Positions 48,674 through 59,478 of a stretch of 64,000 bases of DNA are shown here, in pieces. Position 1 is the first letter of the stretch. Each line of letters begins with the position of its first letter. The notes below the pieces were generated by a model. The model did no database searches. It saw only the letters and a program-made list of their open reading frames with translations, and was not told the DNA's origin. The translations under genes were made by a program, and so were the position numbers. Source of the stretch: Caenorhabditis remanei (Eukaryota > Nematoda > Chromadorea > Rhabditida > Rhabditidae). The DNA is taken from NCBI RefSeq assembly GCF_010183535.1, contig NC_071332.1, forward strand, positions 5,580,001-5,644,000. The letters run 5' to 3'.

Positions 48674-50536
48674 TCAAAGAATGTACCAAGATCCTTCGAA
48701 TCCTCTTTTCTGAACCGATCCATCTGATTTGAATCTCATTGTCACAAATTTGTCCGGAGACACCCACCACCAAGGAGCTGTGGCATTACCAGAGAGGCTG
48801 AAAATGAAGACTATTTTTAGAATTTACTGATTCCCACTTACTTTGCAACAAGATTGTTAGCAATTACTGTAGACGTGTTATAAATCTCCAACACGTCAAA
48901 TCTAGCTTCTGTCAAAAAGTCATCAATAGTAACGTTGACATGAAAACCATCTGGAGCAGTGATATAATACAATTGCTCAGTATACGGATCATAGTTGTTT
49001 GGGTAGTTTGGAGACGTGAATGTTCCATTAATACCGGTCTGGTTGATTGGTGCAGAGTATACTCTGAGAAGAGTGAAGATTGATTAATTGTGACTGACTG
49101 ATAAGAGAGAAACTATATTTTCCTAAAGGAATAAAACTCGCTTTGCATTCCATGTCAATAGCCACCCGTTCTTTGTGATTGTTCTATCGGTATGAAACTT
49201 GAACGAAACGTAGTTGGAGGAACTTTCAAAGTCGTAACGGGGATTCAAGTACTCGTCGGTTCTGAAATAAAAATACTCTTTGTCCCAAGCTCAGAGTCCC
49301 AAACTTACTTTCCAAGATATGGATAAGTGGAGTTAGGACCATCGTAAACCATCACGTAATCGAATGTTTGCTCAACCAAATAGGGACTGAATTGAAGAGT
49401 GATATAAGTGTTGTTGGGTGCTGTAAATCCGTCTATTTAACGTTTAAAACAAATTCAAACTAACCAGTAATAGTATACCAACAATCCAGATTATTATAAT
49501 ACTGCGCGGGATAGCCTGGTGATTGAATAGTTCCAGATCGGGTATACAGTGATCCGTAATTTGTTGTAGTTGGACACAAAGCGGGCATCTGTCTACACAT
49601 TGCTGGTTGGATACTGTAGCAAGGTGTCGCCTTCATTCCACTTGGATCAGATCCTCTTAATGTTGCACAATCTCCATTGGGTCCTGGCTCTCCTGGACTC
49701 CACCATGTTGAAAATGGTGTAGTTCCATCCGAGTTGTACCACTTATTGGTTGTAACGTTTCTTGTGATGGCTAGCCATGGTTGAGCGAACAATCCAGCAG
49801 TGAAATAGTTTAGAAATGTGAATTCTTTCGAGAGCGAAACGAAGACCTGAGATCCACCAAGAGATTGACAGTAACTAGCGGTTTCAGAGTAGGTCATGTA
49901 GCGGTCGGAAACTATGTAGCAATAGGATGTTTCATTTGCAAAAGTCCAGCCAGATGGGCAAAGACTAGCAGGTGTGGCATCTGAATTTCAGAACATGGGT
50001 TAAGAGAACGGAAATGACAACACTAGAATATTCTTAAAGACAAATAGTCATACCAAGCCACAATTATCATACTTTGTTTGGTAACGATTTTAATGAAAAG
50101 TTACAAAACAACTATCATTACTGTCTCTGTTTTTCCTCCACAACTTCAACGGAAATTTTTTAACAACTGTATTATAACGGCACCTGTGATGGAACGTCAC
50201 CTTTATTATAACGGCACCCCATCTATACTCAGAATTCATGAATTTGATTATCTTGGTGTTTTTTCTTGGTTCTGATTAGATGCTTCTGATTAGAGTAATC
50301 TCTAGATCATCAAATACAACGTCCAAAAAAGTTTTTCCGTTTAACTTTAATGAGTTTCTGAATCATTTTTCTGAGGGCAGTTGAAAACATAACGCCATGC
50401 CGTTATAATACTTTTTACGATACTTTGGTTGGATTCAGCAGTTTCAGACAAGTCTCCTTAGATATGAAGTTATAACTAACTGCTTACCTCGAAAAGCAGA
50501 AGCAAAAATCAGTGCGGTCAGTACGGCAGTCAACAT
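48674..50536 (-). CDS. secreted C-type lectin + two CUB domains (copy 1)
   Basis: Exons (minus) 50536-50488, 49980-49465, 49420-49309, 49261-49142, 49063-48842 and 48797-48674 give 380 residues. The signal peptide is MLTAVLTALIFASAF. Then comes a C-type lectin domain (CPSGWTF to MCRQMPALC, with WLAITRN and GEPGPNGDC), CUB1 (GTIQSPGYPAQYYNNLDCWY, YVMVYDGPN) and CUB2 (GTFTSPNYPNNYDPYTEQLY, FDVLEIYN). The usual EPN/QPD-WND calcium-sugar triad is not intact (EPG), so sugar binding is uncertain. The intron 49141-49064 has a GC donor (AAA/GCGAGT). AGATAA, a GATA-factor site, lies at 50561-50566. Related CLEC+CUB proteins in C. elegans are secreted and often infection-responsive. Confidence 0.88.
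50160..50430. repeat. palindromic MITE, ACTGTATTATAACGGCA family
   Basis: Left ACAACTGTATTATAACGGCA then CC, and right ATGCCGTTATAATACTTTTT then ACG. The left end is followed by a second TTATTATAACGGCACC unit. It lies in the first intron of lectin copy 1. Same family as 3495-3717. Confidence 0.65.
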
Positions 50537-50739
50537 TTTTCACCAACTGATCAGTGAATGTTATCTCTATCTTCACCGTCAACCCAATTTCCACTTTTCA
50601 ACAAAAATTTATAGCGATAGAAGAATTTACGACCTCATGCCACATTTCAGATTGAATATACGTAATAAACATTTTTTGATAATGTCGGGCAGTTATCAAA
50701 AAAGTTGGGAAAAAGAAAAGAAAGGTAATAAAATGTTAT

Positions 50740-52178
50740 TTATTGGATGAACCAAAACAGTGAGAATCCTTTCTTCTGGACCATGTAGTCAGATTTGAAT
50801 CGCATTGTCACGTATCGAGAAGGAGATACCCAGGACCATGGAGCAATGGATGGACCGGATAAGCTGAAACATGAGTTGCATCATTTCAAAAAAAAATTAT
50901 GAAACTCACTTTGCTACCAGATAGTTGGAGCTGACATACGAGGAGTTGTAAATTTCCAAAATATCGAAATTCAATTCAGTCACAAAATCAGTGATTGATA
51001 CATTAACTTGAAATCCAAGTGGTGCAGTTATATAATATAATTGTTCAGTGTATGGATCATAATCGTTCGGGTAGTTTGGAGAAGTGAATGACCCATTCTG
51101 ACCCGATTGGCTGATTGGTGGAGTGTTTGATCTGCAACAATAGGTTCCAGCATGTACAAAATGGAATCAAAGATTGACTTGTAAATTGATAAGACTAGAA
51201 ATATGATCTTGAACAAAATGTGAAACTCACTTTGCATTCCAGGTCAGCTGCCATCCTTTGTCAGTAATAATATTATCAGTGTGGAACTTGAAGCTCACTG
51301 AGTTGTTGGAACTTTCGAAATCGAAACGAAGGAAGTACCAGTAGTCAGTTCTTCAAAAGCGATTGTATTGTAAGGATTCGCTCAAAAAAAACTTACGTTC
51401 CAAGGAATGGGTAACTTGAATTGGGACCGTCGTAGACATCGATGTAATCAACGTAATCTTGAACCATATAAGGATTGAATAGAAGTGTGATATAGGTGTT
51501 CTTCGGAGCTGAAACAATAACAATTTGACAAATCAGAGAATTTCGGAACTTACAAGTAATCGTGTACCAGCAGTCTAGGTTATTGTAATATTGTACTGGA
51601 TACCCTGGCGATTGGATTGTTCCAGATCTTGTACTTGACCCTCCATAGTCCTTTATTGTTGGACACAATGCAGGCATTTGTCTGCAGAGAGCAGGCTGAA
51701 GACTATAACATTGAGTTGCTTTGAGTCCAGCTGTTGTTATTCCTTTGAACGTTGCACAGTCCCCATTGACACCTGGCTCTCCAGTAGTCCAATAAGATCT
51801 GGGTGGTGTAGTCTTATCAGAATTGTACCAAATATTGGTAGTGGTGTTTCTGGTAGTAGCAATCCAAGGTTGGACAAGAGACGATGAAGTGAAATCAGTG
51901 AGCCAAGTGAGTTCCCTGGTTGTGAAAACAAAAACTTGAGATCCACCGATAGACTGACAATAAGGATCTGCTTCAGAATATGTCATGTATTGAGAAGACT
52001 GGATGTAACAATAAGAAGTGTTCGTGGAGAATGTCCATCCAGACGGGCAGTGGTTGTTGTCATCGGCAGTGACATCTGAAAAGTATAAGCTGAAACATCT
52101 CTAATATATCTTGTAAAAATATGACTTACATTGAGTTGCTGACACAAAGAGCAACGCGGTCAGTACAGCAGCGATCAT
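50740..52178 (-). CDS. secreted C-type lectin + two CUB domains (copy 2)
   Basis: Exons (minus) 52178-52130, 52075-51554, 51508-51397, 51350-51231, 51131-50910 and 50863-50740 give 382 residues with exon sizes nearly identical to copy 1. The signal peptide is MIAAVLTALLFVSA. The lectin domain (CPSGWTFSTNTSYCY to LCRQMPALC) has GEPGVNGDC in the calcium-site region. CUB1 (GTIQSPGYPVQYYNNLDCWY, YIDVYDGPN) and CUB2 (GSFTSPNYPNDYDPYTEQLY, FDILEIYN) follow. Several Asn-x-Thr/Ser sites are seen. The gap to the copy 1 start is 203 bp. GATA-like motifs lie within 40 bp upstream. The same GC-donor position in copy 1 is a normal GTGAGT here. Confidence 0.9.
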
Positions 52179-52402
52179 TTTGTCTCGACTGACTATCTCA
52201 TTCTTCTCTATCGCTACCGAGCACTCTGTCAAGCCACACAGAATTTACGACTGTGTAATGTGAAAGCACACTTCAGTTTCAAAATTGGGTGAATCTAAAT
52301 ATGTATGTGCGTATGCGAAATCAAACTTTCATCTGGAATACTGGAAGCAGAATTTATCAGAATTTTCTCGAATTTTTATGAGTGTTCTAGAAATACAACA
52401 GT

Positions 52403-54163
52403 TTAGCAGTAACTCCAAAATGCGTGCCATCCTTTGTATTGGATAAGGCCGTCGGACACAAACTTCATTGACATGTAACTTCTTGGAGAGATCCAGTTGA
52501 AGGGGGCTACAGACGTTCCTGATAATCTGAAACATGAAGCTTTAGTGACTAGAAAATGATTCAAATCGAAGCGATGTCTGTTTCCAGATTCCTTTAGTCC
52601 AGATGTACTACACTTACGTATAAACTAAAGTGTTGTTGGATTGGACACTGCTATTATAGATATTCAAATAGTCATATTTGCTCTCCGTTCGGAAATCGTC
52701 AATTGTCAAATTCACTTGCATCCCATATGCAACACTGATTTGGTATACTTGCTCATCATAAGTGTCATAGTTATTCGGATAATTGGGCGAAGTCATTGTT
52801 CCATTGGTTCCACTTTGTGTGATTACTGGCATATCTTTCTTTGCCTTCCACGTTGCTAACCAACCCTTATCGGTGATTGCGTAATTCGTTTTGAATCTAA
52901 CATTCATCATATTTCCAGACGATTCGAAACCACGCCCAGAGCTGTATGATGAGGGTCTTGAAATAGGTTGAAGTAGGGTGTGTAAGACTAGATATGATAA
53001 TAACTCACTGCCCAATCCAGTTAGCATAAGAAGTTGAATTTCCTTCGTAGATATCAACCGAGTCATACCATTCTTCAATAAGGAACGGATAGAATGTGAC
53101 GGTGATGAATGTGTTGTTAGGAGCTGAAAATAGAAGATGTGGTCATAAATCAGCAACGAGTAAAATTCACAGTTAATGAGATATCTGCAATCCAAGTTGT
53201 TGTAGTATTGAATTGGATATCCAGGGGATTGGAATGTTCCAGACCAAGTGTTAGGTCCACCGATGACAGCACTATTGCAACTGCAAAAACATATTCGATA
53301 TTTCATTTTCCGGTTGCATCTTCACAACCACTTCACAACCAAAGGAACAAAACTCACAGTGCAGGTGTCTGTTTACAGAATGCTGGTTGTAATTGATAAC
53401 ATTGTGTGACTTGTAATCCTGAAGGAGACGCTCCTTTGAAGGTCACACAGTCACCATTCACACTTGGTTCATCTAGAAATTGCATCCTGTTCTTATCATT
53501 TTCTCTCTTTTTGACGGGTTTTAAACTCACTTGTAGTCCACATTAAAGTATAGAAATAGGTTCCATCGAGATTGTAGAACTTGTTGGTTGTAGTGTTCCT
53601 TTTTGCACCCAGCCAAGGTTGTAAAATGTTTGTTTTGGTGAGGGCTGGAAAGAAGAAAATGAACTTCAGAATATCCTAATTAATTCTAGAGAGGACTTAC
53701 CAACTAGGGCGTCTCTCTCAGAATATGAACTGATAGAGACAGATTTTCCGCCGATCGAGTTACAGTACTGAACGGATTCATCAAAAGTGAACAGTCTTGC
53801 AGAGAAGGTATAACATTCAGAAGTATCCGGGTTGAATGTCCAACCAGTTGGACATTCATTTCCAACTGCAAGAATAAGATTGCATAATAAATTACAGAAA
53901 AATGTACGGTAAAAGCTGTATTATAACATCACGCCGTTACATTTTTCAAAAATCGTCACTGAAAAAATCGTTCTCAGGCATTCTCACAAATCTGGGGAGT
54001 CTTGTTTTCGATACATTTAATCAAAATCAAGAATTATTTCCAAAAAAATTATAATATCGCACTTTAAGTATACATGGGTGTCGTAATAATAAAGTTATCT
54101 CGGTACCTTCTTACCTGTGAAGCCAATGAAGTTGAAAGCAAGAAAAACCGAAAGAAGAATCAT
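52403..54163 (-). CDS. secreted C-type lectin + two CUB domains (copy 3)
   Basis: Exons (minus) 54163-54115, 53865-53701, 53644-53531, 53472-53358, 53280-53171, 53123-53009, 52956-52618 and 52526-52403 give 376 residues. It has a signal peptide (MILLSVFLAFNFIGF), lectin domain (CPTGWTFNPDTSECY to FCKQTPAL, with EPSVNGDCV), CUB1 (GTFQSPGYPIQYYNNLDCRY) and CUB2 (GTMTSPNYPNNYDTYDEQVY, YDYLNIYN). It is more diverged than copies 1 and 2. Its lectin domain is split by three extra introns, and the intron between CUB1 and CUB2 is absent. TGATAAG (GATA site) lies at 54195-54201 on this gene's sense strand. The first intron carries a MITE. Confidence 0.88.
53905..54072. repeat. MITE remnant, ACTGTATTATAACGGCA family
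   Basis: Left end TACGGTAAAAGCTGTATTAT then AACATCACGCCGTTAC resembles the 3495 and 50160 elements. The right end is poorly conserved, so the boundary is approximate. It lies in intron 1 of lectin copy 3. Confidence 0.5.
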
Positions 54164-54638
54164 TGGAATCAGAGTGTAAATGAGCTCCTTGTCTCTTATC
54201 AATTCAACAAGTGATAGAATTATCAACTGATTAAATCATGTTTTATGTAAATGTTTGATTAATTGAGTAGATGCCGTTGAATAGAAAAATCAAAAAAAAA
54301 AGAGTTTCATGAGATGACGAAAGATTTTTTTTGCTTTTCGCACAAAACTTGTAGATTTTAATTTCAGAAATGGAGTTTGGAAAACTGAAAGAATAGACAG
54401 TCTATTTTAAGTATATAGGAATTTTTCAAATATGTATCTAAAAAAATGGTGTGCAATTAGTATTCCTTATTCATCTTTACTAGATTAATATCTTTGTAGA
54501 AGCATCTTCTTTTAGAATCGAAAAATGAGGTTCACTCCCAAATCGTCATATTTCTCCATAGTCCTCGTGATGTCTGCCGTCTCTTTCCCCACACCCTCTC
54601 CGAATAACTCCGCCCACTGCACGCTAAACATAGCAGAG

Positions 54639-54663
54639 GGCGGAACCCGCAGAATGTCGGAAC
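54639..54663 (+). promoter_or_regulatory. PSE-like element of the U1 snRNA gene
   Basis: GGCGGAACCCGCAGAATGTC then GG lies about 37-61 bases before the U1 5' end, the place expected for the snRNA proximal sequence element. It has the CGGAACCCG...TGTCGG composition that I recall for nematode snRNA/SL RNA promoters. No TATA-like box sits between it and the RNA start, consistent with a Pol II snRNA promoter. Confidence 0.6.
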
Positions 54664-54699
54664 ACTCTGTTGCATAAGTCCCACAACTCGGCTACTCAT

Positions 54700-54861
54700 A
54701 AACTTACCTGGCTGGGGGAATTCCGTGATCATCAAGGCGGAATCCCCATGGCGAGGCCTATCCATTGCACTTTTGGATGGGCTGACCTGTGTGGCAGTCT
54801 CGAGTTGAGATTCGCCAACAGTTTAATTTTTGCGTAACGGAGCTGCGTGCGCGCGGCCCTG
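54700..54861 (+). ncRNA. U1 spliceosomal snRNA
   Basis: The 5' end AAACTTACCTGGC contains ACTTACCTG, which pairs with 5' splice sites. It is followed by the expected loops: stem-loop I (GATCATCAAGGCGGAATCCCC), CATTGCACTTTTGGATGGGC (stem-loop II, U1A-type CATTGCAC loop) and stem-loop III (CTCGAGTTGAG). Next come an Sm site, AATTTTTG, near 54826 and a GC-rich 3' stem (GGAGCTGCGTGCGCGCGGCCC). Length is about 162 nt, close to the usual 164. The 3' end is approximate. Being single-copy in this window, it is probably one of several dispersed U1 genes. Both the conserved 5' end and the Sm site look intact, so it is probably functional. Confidence 0.93.
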
Positions 54862-55797
54862 GAAAGTATTCTATCAGAAATTACATATATATGTGGATGT
54901 TAATATTCAGAATATCACAGTGCACGGTCTTAAACACTCTAAGAAAAAACTGCAAGAAAAGAGAAATTTTTGGTACAGAAAAGTAGTATATATATTTTTC
55001 GACTTTTTTAGAAAAAGTAATGTTGGCTGTAATGGCTGAACATCTCATTTCTACGGATACAGCAATACGAGTAATTCCAAATTTCAGTCAGTGTTATCAG
55101 TGTGAATCTTCGAATGGGCGGACCCGTCTTTCAGATGCCATCGTGGTCTACTATTGTAATCACCACGATTATTTTTTTCTGTAAAATTACATGAACTTAT
55201 GGATAATTCCGATTCATTCGTTTCTACAGTCATTTCTGAATCTGTATTACTTTTTTCTTTCATTTTGATCACAAGATTCTTCACAATCCGATTCATTCCT
55301 CGAGTTTTTTGCCCGACTAGATAGATCACAATCTTGACCACTTGATTCTCCCTCTGACATGAATCAGAAACTTACAAACTATCAAATTCAGTAAATGAAA
55401 TTTCGATAAATCTGAAAAAATACTTTTCTGTTCCTCGTAAATCGTATTTCCCGCTTGGGGCGGCTGGAGGAGCGCCAGTTAAATCGTTGGCTGAGTACTC
55501 AACGTTAATACATATGTGTGTGGGAACACATGTTTTTTTTAAATTGTTCTAATTATTTTTCGTTTATTTCCCAAATTTTGCTTCCGATTTTCCTTTTTTC
55601 TTCTGCCAATCAGCTATTGATTAAAAAAATAAATAGCTAAATAAAAATTGAATTTAACTTTACGTGAAAAAATAGGATTTACTTGAAACGCGAAATATTT
55701 AAATTTTCTGAACTTTCAACGTGTCACGTCATCAGCTCAGCCCACTGACCAATTTGAATTATTTGTAGCCAATTCCTAGAGACATTTTCGATAAATA
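54862..55797. other. intergenic stretch with a weak small-ORF candidate
   Basis: Mostly AT-rich. On the minus strand two overlapping frames (55360-55250 starting MSEGESSGQDCDLSSRAKNS, and 55341-55084) are hydrophilic and protein-like. Splicing through GTAATA...TTACAG does not keep the frame of both parts, so no gene is called. The last 350 bp probably contain the promoter of the next gene (GGGGCGGCTGGAGGAG near 55457). Confidence 0.35.
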
Positions 55798-58700
55798 ATG
55801 GACAATTTGACCACCCTCTTGTCGAGTTCAATGACGACTAACAGTTTGGTAAGTTGGAAAAACTTGGCTTAATCCCTCTTAGAGATATTAATTTATTTTA
55901 CACTCTCCCACTCAAATAGATCATTCTTCCAGGCTGCTACAACCGAAAAGCGGATCTTCACAATCGTTTCGGAGAGAGTATGTTTCGATAAATTTTTAGT
56001 TTATAAAATAGAGACACAGAAACCTAAAAATCAACTTTCAAAAGAAGCTTCCGTGACCTGTCAGTATCTGAAATTTCAATCTGAAAATTGATCAGTTTTC
56101 ACATTGATTTGCTGCATCTCCCCTTCTCGGCTCCTCCTTCTCCTCCTCCCATCACTCTTGTAAAGACCGCTGCGACATTGTGGTCGGATGGCACAGGTTG
56201 TTGGCGTGCGGTCCGTATATGGATTCAGTCCTATTTTCCGTCCGTATAGTCCGCGGCGGAATTATGGCCCGCTACGGACTGTAGATGGACTCACTGCGGA
56301 CTTCGGGAAAAGAGGAGGAAGTGGGCAACAGGCGTCCGCGCGCGGACTCAGCGCGGACCGTATATGGATTGGCGAAATAGTCCGTATGGACTGGCCGCGG
56401 CGGCCGCTTGCAGCAGCTCTTCCGAAGCTCTCCGACGCCTCTCGGATAATAATAATTTTTGTAATCATTTACGGAGCTTTTACGTTTCCTTTCCTATTTT
56501 TCGAAAGTTTCACCTTTCTTTATGTTTCTTCTATTGAAATTCCTCTTAATTAATTTTTTTCGTGAAAAATTCTCGCATTTAACTGTGAATGATCGAAAAA
56601 TTAGTATGTTTTCAGTCAGTCCGATGATCCCAAAAAGAGAAACAGCGGCGATAGCTGAAATGGAACCAATTCATCGATTTCCTCAAAGGTTTGTGATAAT
56701 ATTCAGCAGAGTTGCGCGGAATTCCGGCTTCCGACTTCCGGCTTCCGACTTCCGTTTTGAAAATTTTACTTCCGGTTTCCGACTTCCGGATTAGAAATTT
56801 TACTTCCGACTTCCGTTTTAGAAAAAATCAAAGCTTTCTCTGTTCAAAATAATTTTTTCAGTGAGAAACTTGGATAAAATTGGCCGGAACTCCTTCTCAA
56901 GCACGACATCTGTATTTGTCCGGGGGAGGAATTGCTTCTACGACAATTGGATTTCGATGGATTTCAAGGACACGACTGCCCGACAAACTTGGTATTTCTA
57001 TGTCTAATTTACTATGTTTTCTTCTTATTTTCATTATTTTTAATGTTCCTTTTATCTTTCTTTAAAAAAAAGTAATTTTATTACTAATCTTCCTTGCAAA
57101 ACGGACCGTATATGAAGCACACATACCGTCCTTAGCTACTTCTTTTTGAGTCCGGCGCGGGCGCGTATATGGTCCGTATTTCGTCGCTGGCCAACTACCT
57201 GTGAGTGCACAGGAGTGAGAAAGCTGTGCACTGGTTCGACTCGGTATAACATTTTTTTCTTTTTTTTAAATAGTTTTTTTGCTACCATAAGACGTAAGTT
57301 ACGAAAATAGCAGTAATTTTGTTTTATGATAGCTTCCAAAAATTCATTGAAAAAAGACAAAAAACGGTAGAGGGGTCAAACCAATGCACAGGTTTCTCCC
57401 TCCCACACACTAACTTCCTGCAAACACTTTCGGATTGCGTCGCCGTAGTCTTTACAAGGGTGATGAAAGGAGGAGAATGAGGAGCCGAGAGGGAAGATAC
57501 AGTAAACCACTGGTAAAAATTGTCGATTTTCAGATGGAAATGTCAGATTCTCCACTTAAAAGGTTGACACTGTTTTCAATCATTCGTATTTTCCAGAGTG
57601 TCAGCCCCAATAATACTATTTTCGCTGTTCCGTCACTAAGCGAGGATACGATGAGCTCGCTATCTGGAAGGGTAAGAATCAAATTTTAAAAACCAATATT
57701 ATTGGAAAATTCAGATTCGTCTTATCGATTCATCAGAAGACAATAATGGATCGGAAGATCAATTCGAATTGGATGAGGCGTCCGAACAGGTGGGAAATTT
57801 TTACGAGAGCGAATGATATTCGTGTTGACAGGAATAATCTGTAGTTAGATTTTGAGCCTGTTGGCCTAGGAATCCCCCAGTTTGGGTTTCTAGGCCATAT
57901 GAAGTTAGCTTAAAAGATTTTGATCTATTATTTGAATAAGTAGAACGGAATGAATTTGTTACAATAAATCAATTGAACTTTCAGAATGATCGATCGAAAA
58001 TTGAAGAAAGACCATCGGAACGAAACAAGCTCTACAAACACACACAATCCGTGATGACCGCGACCAAACTCAAAGAGATGGAGATTCGTGGAACACTTGT
58101 CCGACCCCTCAACGCCAAGAAGTTGATGGTTCTGAAAGAAGTCAAAGTTCAAGAAATGTTTTCTTTAAATACGGCGTCCCTTTTGTCAATGATTTTATCG
58201 AAATCGGACGGAGAGTTGAGAAGAGGAATATTGGTTGAAGGCAACCATCGTGTTGCCACAATCATGAAAAACGATTATGATCTAACCGGATCATTCGATT
58301 TTCGAATCCCGATGTCATTGTATGAGATTGAAGACAGAGTTTTCGATGAGGCGTGGACACATTGCCAAGAACTGAAAGTGTCTGACAACTCGCCGGACCG
58401 TTCTCGAGTGTCTCTGGAAAAGATCCCAACTACAATTCTCAATATAGCAATGATGGAGCACTGGAGTGGGGAACGCCGAAGAAATGAGAAAATCAGTCGA
58501 GAAGATACAGTTGTCTTCATGCTCCGTTATCTGCAGAAGACTGTGAGCGACAAGGAAATCAAGACGATGCGGGACCACCCTCACCAGAGAAGTAAATTTT
58601 GGAAAAGTCTCGAAAAACAAGGCTTGATCATGGCGTCGGGAAATTTCTACTTGTCAATGCAACCACTATACTTTTTACTAATGATGCCTGCTACTCAAAA

Positions 58701-59337
58701 AGTTTGTCTCGAAAAATTCGCGAAAGGAAAATTCCTGAAGACTAACAGACTTTACGTCACGGCATGTAACGCCAGTTTGATTGACGATCATGCAGTTGCC
58801 AATGCCATCTCAGAATATCCACCAATAACTGCGGAGACACTTCATGAGCGGCTTCTAAAACTTACAAAAAAGGCTATTGGAAGGAAAGACTCTGGATTCA
58901 TTGTTCACGAGAGCATTGAGCAGATCGATAATGGAGCTCGTTGTTTCTTCTATGAACGCGTGAGTTAAAGCCATGGGTGAATAAGATTATAGTGATAGTG
59001 CTAGTTTCAGGTACCGATGGAGAAGGTTCAACTAATGATATCCAAGTCTCTCCAAGTGTTGATCGTGGAGCCTATACCCGATTCGCTTCAACTGTATTGC
59101 AGATGGAATGATAAACAAATCGGAGTCGGAATTACTCACAAAAGTGCTTACGGTGGGAAAAGAGGAATGCTCTCAAATATGATGATGATGGGACCGGGGT
59201 TCCTCGGTGTAGATGGTGAAAAGCCGAATGCATCTACAAAATTTGAAGACGTCTTTCGGACGCATTTTTCGGGTGAGAAGGAGTTTTCAGTGCACGTCGT
59301 CACCGGATTCTTCGAACTTGATTCATGCTCGAACTGA
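55798..59337 (+). CDS. unrecognised 536-residue protein with a ParB-like GNHR motif
   Basis: Exons 55798-55848, 55934-55978, 57534-57671, 57715-57789, 57985-58959 and 59011-59337 keep phase. The N-terminal about 100 residues are Ser/Asp/Glu-rich and probably disordered. Residues about 125-185 read LVRPLNAKKLMVLKEV, then LLSMIL, then GILVEGNHRVATIM. This order (lead strand, helix, xGxHRxxA) resembles ParB/sulfiredoxin-type folds, but the match is by eye. The rest is helical and charged, with one CxxNASLIDDHAV stretch. Protein family, partners and compartment are unknown. The second intron is inflated by a 1.4 kb transposon. Treating 57534-57671 as one exon avoids an implausible 34-bp intron. 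Confidence 0.7.
56111..57505. mobile_element. TIR element with nested CACAGGT-type element, in an intron
   Basis: Inverted ends of about 67 bp: CATCTCCCCTTCTCGGCTCC on the left and the complement GGAGCCGAGAGGGAAGATAC on the right, extending through CTTGTAAAGACCGCTGCGAC. Inside are a second pair of ends, CACAGGTTGTTGGC (56192) and GCCAACTACCTGTG (57203). Beside them is GC-rich sequence with repeated CCGTATATGG and CGCGG motifs, like the inner element at 6686-7738. It lies wholly within intron 55979-57533. No transposase is visible. Confidence 0.75.
56722..56822. repeat. CTTCCGG minisatellite-like cluster
   Basis: Short alternating units CTTCCGACTTCCGG and CTTCCGGTTTCCGAC, separated by GAAAATTTTA. 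It is about 100 bp long and sits inside the 56111-57505 element. Similar in style to 44918-45183. Confidence 0.75.
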
Positions 59338-59478
59338 CTATTTGAATATTTTTTTCTTTCTTAAAATAAATTTTTTATGTATCAAAAGTTGGAAACAATC
59401 AACAATAACTTTCGAACAACACAACAAAACAAAAAAGTAATTTTAAAAAAAACAATTACCACAACTTATTCGGAAACA

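Noticed and set aside
54532..54765. A minus-strand open frame of 77 codons.
   Set aside because: It is antisense to the U1 snRNA gene and its promoter and has no coding features of its own.
55084..55360. A two-exon minus-strand small gene starting MSEGESSGQDC.
   Set aside because: The only good splice pair shifts the frame to an early stop, so the two protein-like pieces cannot be joined.
57563..57596. A 34-bp GT-AG intron inside exon 57534-57671.
   Set aside because: It is shorter than known workable introns and breaks the frame, while reading straight through is open.
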